From assembly GCA_018065745.1 (NCBI GenBank), contig JAGHSS010000355.1, positions 1 through 5,174 on the forward strand: a stretch of 5,174 nucleotides of DNA, in the 5' to 3' direction. A model generated the notes under the pieces. That model saw only the letters and a list, made by a program, of their open reading frames with translations, did not search any database and was not told the DNA's origin. Of this stretch, positions 1 through 5,174 are shown in pieces; position 1 is the first letter of the stretch; each line of letters begins with the position of its first letter. Position numbers and translations under genes: made by a program. The stretch comes from Candidatus Neoflavobacterium equi (lineage in GTDB: Bacteria > Bacteroidota > Bacteroidia > Flavobacteriales > Flavobacteriaceae).

Positions 1-1652
1 AAATAAGATAGGTGAATTACCGAATTATTTAAATTAATAACACTTTTGTTGTGAATACCATTAGCAAAGTTTATTTTTAAAAGGCTATTTTCATTTAGCA
101 AACCCAAGCCAAAACCTAGTGATCCTAAGTTTTTTGTCAGATTTGTGGTGTTGTCTTTCAAATACGCAAAATCAGTTATGGTATTCATGTACAATTTATC
201 TGACAAAATGTAGCGGTATTCTACAGATAATAAGGCAGATAAATTGGCTTGCAAGCTGTTCTCATTGTAACCTCTCAGGGAGTTGGCTCCACCAAAACGA
301 TGCAACTCATTGGCTATGTAGTTGGGGGAGTGGAGGTAAAAGTTTTCATTCTTCACATAAATTACATTCGCGTTGTTTAAGTAAAAGAGTTGTTCCAGTT
401 TTGATTGCAGGCTGTATTGTTTCTCCTCCTGTTCTGTAGTGGTTCTCTTTCCAGTACCTAATTCAACTTGAAACACGGTTGCATCTGCGAACAAACGGTG
501 TTTGGTGTTTCTTTTGTTGTAATAGTAGGTAAGGTTGTAAAACGTACTTTCGTAATTGGTGTATTCTCTTCCAGCCGCCGCTTGAATTTTGACAGAGGAG
601 TTTTTGTCAGCTCCAACAAATAGCTTGGAATTGTAGCTAAAGTAATATCCCAATTTGTAGCGTTGTTTGGTGGTTTGGAAGGTGCTGTCTTGTTTGAAAA
701 TATTTAGGTCAAACACCAAGCCAACTGGGGACTTAAACAGGTAGGGGATTTCTGTAGATACATTCAGCGTGCTTTGTTTGTTGCCGTCATTGATCCAGTT
801 CAATCTGATTTGTTCTCCTTTATTAAGGCTGTTGTTCAATACAAAGTCCAGGTTACCATTAAATTTGATATTCCCGTCTTCTGCAGTGGCAAACCCCACA
901 AAACCGTCAAATTTGTTTATTTTAGATTTATCCAGATATACAAATGCGGTGGTTTTGTTTTGTTCTAACAAGATTTCCGGTTTTTTGGTTTGCGTGACAA
1001 ACCCCAGGTTGTTGATGTCGTTTTGAAGGTTGTTGAGAAGTTCTTCATTAAAAACTTTGTTTTTGTATTTTCTCAACCAATTTTTCTTTACGTTTGCCGG
1101 GAATTTATCATACCCCATGACCGTCACTTCTTGAAGTGTTCTGAAAGTGGTTCCAATAGAAATCAAATCACAATAGAGGTTGTTCTTTATAAATTGGTGG
1201 TTTATCAATTGCAATTGGGTGGTGCTAAACCCATTTTTTTCAAGGGTGTTTGTTTTGGATTGCATATAGTCCTCCACTTCAGCCACGGGAATTTTTATGG
1301 TATCTCTTGTGGAGTTAAAGTGGTTTTTAAATTCAGGAGCGATGCCTGCAATATTTATAAAGACCCATTGGGTTTTGTTTCCCGGGTTAAAACGATATAT
1401 AAAGGTAGAGTCAGAAGTTTTTAAATGTTCTGTTATGGCTGCGCCAAGATATCCAGATTTTATCAATGAGTGTAAAACATCTTGTGCTGCTTGATCAATT
1501 TGGTCTGCACTTTGGTGTTTTTTTTGATAATTGTAATTTTTAAGGACCTCTTGGTCTTGATTTTTGTCCGTCGTGATCTCAAGATATAGGCTTTGCGCCT
1601 GAGAAACACTCAGTTGCAGTAGACATAATATAAGGAGGAAAGTTTTTTTCAA
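1..1652 (-). CDS. Omp85/BamA-TamA-family outer-membrane beta-barrel protein with POTRA-like repeats (3' end cut by the window edge)
   Basis: Reading the minus strand from TTG at 1652 gives an open frame of 550 codons plus two bases, with no stop to the window edge. Residues 1-19 form a signal peptide (LKKTFLLILCLL, then SVSQA before Q20); Cys10 is preceded by Leu, so it is not a lipobox. Residues about 22-92, 96-168 and 173-243 look like POTRA units, each with a strand, helices, a GY or GF turn and a strand. The barrel begins near FDGF (248-251). RFGGANSLRGY (452-462) contains the LRGY form of the Omp85 lid-loop motif VRGF/Y, the strongest family evidence. Alternating strands continue to IHLSYF at the edge, so probably only a few C-terminal residues, including the usual terminal aromatic, are missing. 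Family members insert or export proteins or lipids at the outer membrane; the substrate here is unknown. It is too short for BamA itself, which has five POTRAs and about 800 residues. In-frame stop TAA lies at 1709-1707, and TTG 1652 is the only common start codon before the signal peptide. It is transcribed away from rpsL. Confidence 0.85.
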   Translation of the reverse strand, partial: MKKTFLLILCLLQLSVSQAQSLYLEITTDKNQDQEVLKNYNYQKKHQSADQIDQAAQDVLHSLIKSGYLGAAITEHLKTSDSTFIYRFNPGNKTQWVFINIAGIAPEFKNHFNSTRDTIKIPVAEVEDYMQSKTNTLEKNGFSTTQLQLINHQFIKNNLYCDLISIGTTFRTLQEVTVMGYDKFPANVKKNWLRKYKNKVFNEELLNNLQNDINNLGFVTQTKKPEILLEQNKTTAFVYLDKSKINKFDGFVGFATAEDGNIKFNGNLDFVLNNSLNKGEQIRLNWINDGNKQSTLNVSTEIPYLFKSPVGLVFDLNIFKQDSTFQTTKQRYKLGYYFSYNSKLFVGADKNSSVKIQAAAGREYTNYESTFYNLTYYYNKRNTKHRLFADATVFQVELGTGKRTTTEQEEKQYSLQSKLEQLFYLNNANVIYVKNENFYLHSPNYIANELHRFGGANSLRGYNENSLQANLSALLSVEYRYILSDKLYMNTITDFAYLKDNTTNLTKNLGSLGFGLGLLNENSLLKINFANGIHNKSVINLNNSVIHLSY

Positions 1653-1679
1653 TTGGAATATCTTTACCTCAAATAAAGC

Positions 1680-1702
1680 AAAAAAAATCCTTTTAAAAAG
1701 GA
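1680..1702 (-). terminator. Terminator-like hairpin with T-tract in the leader of the Omp85 gene (tentative)
   Basis: On the minus strand a 7-bp inverted repeat with a 1-nt centre (1702-1688, TCCTTTT and AAAAGGA arms) is followed by eight Ts (1687-1680). As RNA it could fold only as roughly a 5-bp stem with a 5-nt loop, and it has only two G-C pairs. It lies 28 nt before the TTG start. It could stop or attenuate leftward transcription entering the Omp85 gene, but the stem is weak for an intrinsic terminator and chance is a real alternative in DNA this AT-rich. Confidence 0.2.
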
Positions 1703-1731
1703 GAAATTAGGATGTAATTGAAAATTAAATG

Positions 1732-1752
1732 ATTATCGTTTGTTTTGATAAT
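1732..1752. repeat. Dyad ATTATC-N9-GATAAT around the -33 element of the rpsL promoter
   Basis: ATTATC (1732-1737) and GATAAT (1747-1752) are perfect 6-bp inverted arms separated by 9 bp. The TTTG -33 element at 1739-1742 sits inside. The position suits an operator, since a bound dimer would cover the -33 contact. It lies upstream of the predicted RNA start, so it would not be an RNA hairpin. A 6-bp dyad can arise by chance in AT-rich sequence, and no regulator can be named. Confidence 0.25.
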
Positions 1753-1769
1753 ATTTATTTTTATATTTG
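1739..1769 (+). promoter_or_regulatory. Bacteroidota-type promoter for the rpsL-rpsG-fusA-rpsJ operon
   Basis: A -33 element TTTG (1739-1742) is followed after 19 bp by TATATTTG (1762-1769), an exact match to the Bacteroidota -7 consensus TAnnTTTG read by their primary sigma factor. Known spacing for this promoter class is about 19-20 bp. The predicted transcription start is around 1774-1778, giving an untranslated leader of about 40-45 nt before the rpsL ATG. The leader is A/T-rich and lacks a Shine-Dalgarno site, as is usual in this phylum. The match in both elements and in spacing, directly before a ribosomal operon, makes this well supported, although the start site itself is inferred. 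Confidence 0.8.
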
Positions 1770-1773
1770 CAAC

Positions 1774-1786
1774 CCCTAAAAAAGGG
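1774..1786 (+). other. Small hairpin at the 5' end of the str-operon leader (tentative)
   Basis: CCCT (1774-1777) and AGGG (1783-1786) can pair around a 5-nt A loop. It coincides with the predicted transcription start, so it would form the extreme 5' end of the mRNA, where short stems can protect a transcript from decay. With only four base pairs the stability is low. If transcription starts at 1776 or later, the left arm is partly lost. Confidence 0.2.
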
Positions 1787-1818
1787 AAATAATAACGTTA
1801 GTAATATAATTAAACATT

Positions 1819-2226
1819 ATGCCAACAATTCAACAATTAGTAAGAACAGGGAGAACCCAGATAACTAAGAAGAGTAAATCGGCTGCTTTAGATTCTTGTC
1901 CTCAAAGAAGAGGGGTTTGTACGCGTGTTTACACTACTACACCAAAGAAACCAAACTCTGCAATGCGTAAAGTTGCGCGTGTACGTTTGACTAATGGTAA
2001 TGAAGTAAATGCTTACATTCCAGGAGAAGGACACAATCTACAAGAGCACTCGATAGTATTAGTTAGAGGTGGAAGAGTAAAAGATTTACCAGGTGTACGT
2101 TACCACATTGTTCGTGGAGCGCTTGATACAGCAGGTGTAGCAGGTAGAACACAACGTAGATCTAAGTATGGAGCTAAGCGTCCAAAACCAGGACAAGCAC
2201 CAGCACCTACAGGTAAGAAAAAGTAA
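1819..2226 (+). CDS. rpsL: 30S ribosomal protein S12 (uS12)
   Basis: S12 sits at the decoding centre of the small subunit and monitors codon-anticodon pairing. The 135-residue product carries the full family signature: [22 protein letters not shown] (27-48), [10 protein letters not shown] (69-78) and [13 protein letters not shown] (84-96). Lys43 and Lys88, the classic streptomycin-resistance positions, are wild type. Asp89, the residue methylthiolated by RimO in other bacteria, is present. The first 124 residues align with the E. coli protein without gaps, and a C-terminal tail rich in Ala, Pro and Lys (about 125-135) makes it about 11 residues longer. The ATG is fixed by the conserved MPTIQQLVR start. 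It has no Shine-Dalgarno site and follows an AT-rich leader. It is the first gene of the operon, 26 nt before rpsG. Confidence 0.98.
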   Translation: MPTIQQLVRTGRTQITKKSKSAALDSCPQRRGVCTRVYTTTPKKPNSAMRKVARVRLTNGNEVNAYIPGEGHNLQEHSIVLVRGGRVKDLPGVRYHIVRGALDTAGVAGRTQRRSKYGAKRPKPGQAPAPTGKKK

Positions 2227-2252
2227 TTAAGAAACTCTTTTAAAGAAAAGAC

Positions 2253-2729
2253 ATGAGAAAAAGACAGGCCAAAAAAAGACCTCTTTTACCAGATCCTAAG
2301 TTCAACGACCAATTAGTTACACGTTTTGTAAATAACTTAATGTGGGACGGTAAAAAATCTACAGCGTTTAAAGTATTTTATGATGCTTTAGAGATCGTAG
2401 AAACAAAAAAGCAAGATGCTGAAAAATCTTCATTGGAGATTTGGAAAGATGCTTTAACAAATGTTATGCCTCACGTGGAGGTAAGATCTAGACGTGTAGG
2501 AGGAGCTACGTTCCAAATTCCTATGCAAATTCGTCCTGATAGAAAAATTTCTATGGCGATGAAATGGATGATACTTTATGCTAGAAGAAGAAATGAGAAA
2601 TCTATGGCTGGACGTTTAGCTTCTGAAATCTTGGCTGCTGCTAAGGAAGAAGGTGCTGCTGTTAAGAAAAGAATGGATACTCACAAAATGGCTGAAGCTA
2701 ACAAAGCATTCTCTCACTTTAGATTTTAA
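2253..2729 (+). CDS. rpsG: 30S ribosomal protein S7 (uS7)
   Basis: S7 is a primary 16S rRNA-binding protein that nucleates assembly of the 30S head and lines the E site near the mRNA exit. The 158 residues match the normal family length. Visible signatures are LPDPKF (12-17), DGKKSTA (32-38), [16 protein letters not shown] (75-90) and a C-terminal AVKKR...[13 protein letters not shown]. The basic N-terminal arm MRKRQAKKR is the expected rRNA contact. The start is set by this arm and by an A-rich, non-Shine-Dalgarno stretch just upstream. In E. coli S7 represses this operon by binding the long rpsL-rpsG gap; the 26-nt gap here is too short for that structure, so such control would have to use another site. 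The stop is 9 nt before fusA. Confidence 0.98.
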   Translation: MRKRQAKKRPLLPDPKFNDQLVTRFVNNLMWDGKKSTAFKVFYDALEIVETKKQDAEKSSLEIWKDALTNVMPHVEVRSRRVGGATFQIPMQIRPDRKISMAMKWMILYARRRNEKSMAGRLASEILAAAKEEGAAVKKRMDTHKMAEANKAFSHFRF

Positions 2730-2738
2730 TCATAGGAA

Positions 2739-4874
2739 ATGGCTAGAGATTTATTATACACTAGAAACATTGGGATTGCTGCTCACATTGATGCTGGTAA
2801 AACAACAACAACAGAGCGTATCCTTTTCTATACAGGTAAGAACCACAAAGTTGGTGAAGTTCACGATGGTGCATCAACGATGGACTGGATGGAGCAAGAG
2901 GCTGAAAGAGGTATTACTATTACTTCAGCTGCAACAACTTGTACATGGAACTTCCCTACAGACCAAGGTAAAAAATTACCTGAGTCAATGGAATACCATT
3001 TCAACATCATCGATACTCCAGGACACGTTGACTTTACAGTAGAGGTTAACCGTTCATTGCGTGTATTAGATGGATTAGTTTTCTTGTTTTCTGCAGTTGA
3101 TGGTGTTGAGCCACAATCTGAGACAAACTGGAGACTTGCTGACAACTACAAAGTTCCACGTATGGGATTTGTTAACAAGATGGACCGTCAAGGTGCTAAC
3201 TTCTTAAAAGTGTGTCAACAAGTTAAAGACATGTTGAAATCAAATGCGGTGCCAATCGTTTTACCAATTGGTGAAGAAAGTGATTTCAGAGGAGTAGTTG
3301 ACTTAGTTAAGAACCGTGCTATTGTATGGCATGATGAGAACAATGGAGCTACATTTGACATCGTTGAGATTCCTGCTGACATGGTTGACGAAGTAAAACA
3401 ATACAGAGGTCAATTAATTGAAGAGGTTGCTGCATATGATGAGAATTTGTTAGAGAAATACATGACAGATGAGGAGTCGTTATCTGAAGAAGAAATTCAC
3501 CGTGCATTGCGCGCTGCTACTTTGGATATGTCTATCATTCCAATGACATGTGGTTCATCTTTCAAAAACAAAGGAGTTCAATTCATGTTGGATGCTGTTT
3601 GTCGTTACTTACCTTCTCCAATGGACAAGGAAGCAATTGAAGGAACAAATCCAGATACAGACTTACCTATTACACGTAAGCCTTCTGTGAATGATCCATT
3701 TGCTGCATTAGCGTTTAAAATTGCTACTGACCCATTCGTAGGTCGTTTAGCTTTCTTCCGTGCTTATTCAGGTCGTTTGGATGCAGGTTCTTATGTATTT
3801 AATGCGCGTTCAGGAAACAAAGAGCGTATTTCTCGTATTTACCAAATGCACGCAAACAAACAAAACCCAATTGAATATATTGAAGCTGGGGATATTGGAG
3901 CAGCAGTAGGGTTTAAAGACATCAAAACAGGGGATACTTTGTGTGATGAGAAACACCCAATTGTATTGGAGTCTATGGACTTCCCAGATCCAGTAATTGG
4001 TATCGCTATTGAGCCTAAAACTAAGGCAGACGTTGACAAGATGGGTATGGCTTTAGCTAAATTAGCTGAAGAGGATCCAACTTTCACAGTACGTACTGAC
4101 CAAGCTTCAGGACAAACAATTATCTCAGGAATGGGAGAGTTGCACTTAGATATTATTGTTGACCGTATGAGACGTGAGTTCAAGGTTGAAGTAAATCAAG
4201 GTGAGCCACAAGTTGAGTACAAAGAGTCTTTCACAAGATTTGCAGACCACAGAGAAACTTACAAAAAGCAATCTGGAGGACGTGGTAAATTTGGAGATAT
4301 CGTATTCAAAATTGGACCTGCTGACGAAGTTGACGGTAAGCCATTTGTTGGATTACAGTTCGTTAATGAAGTTAAAGGTGGTAACGTACCAAAAGAATAT
4401 ATTCCTGCAGTAGAAAAAGGATTTAAAGAAGCGATGAAACGTGGACCTTTAGCCGGATTCGAAATGGACAGTTTAAAAGTTACTTTAACAGACGGATCAT
4501 TCCACCCTGTGGATTCAGATGCATTATCATTTGAATTGGCAGCTAAAATGGGATACAAAGAGTCTGCGAAAGCTGCTGGAGCTGTTATCTTAGAGCCTAT
4601 CATGAAATTAGAGGTATTAACTCCAGAAGAAAATATGGGGGATATCGTTGGTGACTTAAACCGTCGTAGAGGTCAAATCAATGCGATGGATGATAGAAAT
4701 GGAGCAAAAGTTGTTAAAGCTTCTGTGCCGTTATCTGAAATGTTTGGATATGTAACTACATTGAGAACATTATCATCAGGTCGTGCAACTTCTACAATGG
4801 AGTTTTCACACTACGAACAAACGCCTTCTAGTATTCAAGAAGATGTAATTAAAAAAGCTAAAGGAAACGCTTAA
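2739..4874 (+). CDS. fusA: Translation elongation factor G (EF-G)
   Basis: EF-G is the cytosolic GTPase that moves tRNAs and mRNA through the ribosome and, with RRF, splits ribosomes for recycling. All G motifs are intact: AHIDAGKT (15-22), RGITI (57-61), DTPGH (92-96, with catalytic His96), NKMD (146-149) and TCGSS (270-274). Domain II follows from about 310, then domain III with GMGELHLDI, domain IV with GGRGKFG (513-519) and the tip loop HPVDSD whose His589 corresponds to E. coli His583, and domain V at the C terminus. The length of 711 is normal. The stretch between G2 and G3 (about 68-88) is some six residues longer than in E. coli as I recall it. The intact switch residues and the operon position argue for the main EF-G, not the divergent EF-G2 paralogue known in some Bacteroidota. 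No tuf follows; rpsJ begins 11 nt after the stop. Confidence 0.98.
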   Translation: MARDLLYTRNIGIAAHIDAGKTTTTERILFYTGKNHKVGEVHDGASTMDWMEQEAERGITITSAATTCTWNFPTDQGKKLPESMEYHFNIIDTPGHVDFTVEVNRSLRVLDGLVFLFSAVDGVEPQSETNWRLADNYKVPRMGFVNKMDRQGANFLKVCQQVKDMLKSNAVPIVLPIGEESDFRGVVDLVKNRAIVWHDENNGATFDIVEIPADMVDEVKQYRGQLIEEVAAYDENLLEKYMTDEESLSEEEIHRALRAATLDMSIIPMTCGSSFKNKGVQFMLDAVCRYLPSPMDKEAIEGTNPDTDLPITRKPSVNDPFAALAFKIATDPFVGRLAFFRAYSGRLDAGSYVFNARSGNKERISRIYQMHANKQNPIEYIEAGDIGAAVGFKDIKTGDTLCDEKHPIVLESMDFPDPVIGIAIEPKTKADVDKMGMALAKLAEEDPTFTVRTDQASGQTIISGMGELHLDIIVDRMRREFKVEVNQGEPQVEYKESFTRFADHRETYKKQSGGRGKFGDIVFKIGPADEVDGKPFVGLQFVNEVKGGNVPKEYIPAVEKGFKEAMKRGPLAGFEMDSLKVTLTDGSFHPVDSDALSFELAAKMGYKESAKAAGAVILEPIMKLEVLTPEENMGDIVGDLNRRRGQINAMDDRNGAKVVKASVPLSEMFGYVTTLRTLSSGRATSTMEFSHYEQTPSSIQEDVIKKAKGNA

Positions 4875-4885
4875 TTTTTAAGGAA

Positions 4886-5174
4886 ATGAGTCAAAAAATC
4901 AGAATAAAATTAAAATCTTACGATCACATGTTGGTTGATAAATCAGCAGAGAAGATTGTAAAAACTGTAAAAAGCACTGGAGCTGTGGTAACTGGACCTA
5001 TTCCATTACCTACTCACAAAAAGATTTTCACTGTATTGCGTTCTCCACACGTAAACAAAAAATCTAGAGAGCAGTTTGAAGTTAGCTCTTATAAAAGATT
5101 ATTAGATATTTATTCATCATCTTCTAAAACTATTGATGCTTTAATGAAATTAGAGTTACCAAGTGGTGTAGAAG
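4886..5174 (+). CDS. rpsJ: 30S ribosomal protein S10 (uS10, NusE), 3' end cut by the window edge
   Basis: The frame from ATG 4886 is open for 96 codons plus one base, to the window edge. The product begins [14 protein letters not shown] and contains TGPIPLPT (36-43) and [13 protein letters not shown] (53-65), both diagnostic of S10; the family is about 101-105 residues, so only a handful are missing. S10 belongs to the 30S head and also, as NusE with NusB, takes part in transcription antitermination. It normally opens the S10 ribosomal operon, and here it follows fusA after 11 nt with no sign of a terminator or promoter in between, so it is probably read from the rpsL promoter. The AGGA just before the ATG is too close to serve as a standard Shine-Dalgarno site. 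Confidence 0.97.
   Translation, partial: MSQKIRIKLKSYDHMLVDKSAEKIVKTVKSTGAVVTGPIPLPTHKKIFTVLRSPHVNKKSREQFEVSSYKRLLDIYSSSSKTIDALMKLELPSGVE

Noticed and set aside
119..1494. Several plus-strand open frames of 64-144 codons (119-439, 769-1026, 774-968, 990-1424, 1297-1494)
   Set aside because: They lie opposite the Omp85 gene, overlap each other in different frames and show no recognisable domain; the minus-strand reading has a signal peptide, POTRAs and an LRGY motif.
1..1652. Reading the Omp85 protein as a lipoprotein because of Cys10 in the signal peptide
   Set aside because: The residue before the Cys is Leu, not Gly, Ala or Ser, and a better signal peptidase I site (SQA before Q20) lies downstream.
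1728..1737. A Fur-box-like sequence (AATGATTATC; GATAATCATT on the minus strand) in the divergent intergenic region
   Set aside because: The 10-bp core matches, but the flanks bring agreement to only about 12 of 19 positions with the classic Fur consensus, which is weak in AT-rich DNA and without a link to iron genes.
1653..1818. A TAnnTTTG promoter for the minus-strand Omp85 gene
   Set aside because: The best partial -7 matches (for example TTTATTTG near 1671-1678 and TAATTTTC near 1719-1726) each have a mismatch and no TTTG at the right distance upstream.
2653..4603. Alternative-frame open frames within rpsG and fusA on both strands (2653-3042, 2861-3145, 3839-4183, 4201-4413, 4259-4603)
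   Set aside because: They are shadows of strongly conserved S7 and EF-G coding sequence, with compositions typical of out-of-frame translation.
1819..4874. Streptomycin-resistance changes in S12 or a divergent EF-G2 identity for fusA
   Set aside because: Lys43 and Lys88 of S12 are wild type, and EF-G keeps all G motifs, His96 and the domain IV tip His589.

Overview
The window looks like chromosomal DNA from a member of the Bacteroidota, most likely class Flavobacteriia. The evidence is AT-rich coding DNA, a Bacteroidota-type promoter (TTTG, 19 bp, TAnnTTTG), no properly spaced Shine-Dalgarno sites before the ribosomal genes, S12 and EF-G sequences of flavobacterial character, and fusA followed directly by rpsJ with no tuf between them. 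The genus cannot be named from the sequence alone.

Left part (1-1652, minus strand): one long gene that runs off the left edge. It encodes an Omp85/BamA-TamA-type outer-membrane protein with a signal peptide, about three POTRA-like repeats and a 16-stranded-type beta-barrel carrying the LRGY motif of the Omp85 lid loop. It has no usable ATG and appears to start at TTG, so a simple ATG-based ORF scan misses it.

Middle (1653-1818): a 166-bp divergent intergenic region. It holds a convincing promoter for the ribosomal operon, a short dyad around the -33 element, a small CCCT/AGGG hairpin near the predicted RNA start and, on the minus strand, a weak hairpin followed by eight Ts in the leader of the outer-membrane gene. 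No convincing promoter for the minus-strand gene was found.

Right part (1819-5174, plus strand): a tight translation operon, rpsL (S12), rpsG (S7), fusA (EF-G) and the first 96 codons of rpsJ (S10), with gaps of 26, 9 and 11 nt. This is the str operon joined directly to the start of the S10 operon. S12 and S7 build the 30S decoding centre and head, EF-G drives translocation, and S10 is both a 30S head protein and the NusE antitermination factor.

I see no mobile element, CRISPR array, tRNA, rRNA or sign of recent transfer. The window is mainly conserved housekeeping DNA. The points most worth a second look are the TTG-started Omp85 gene and the small regulatory structures in the divergent intergenic region; nothing here supports a claim of a new system.
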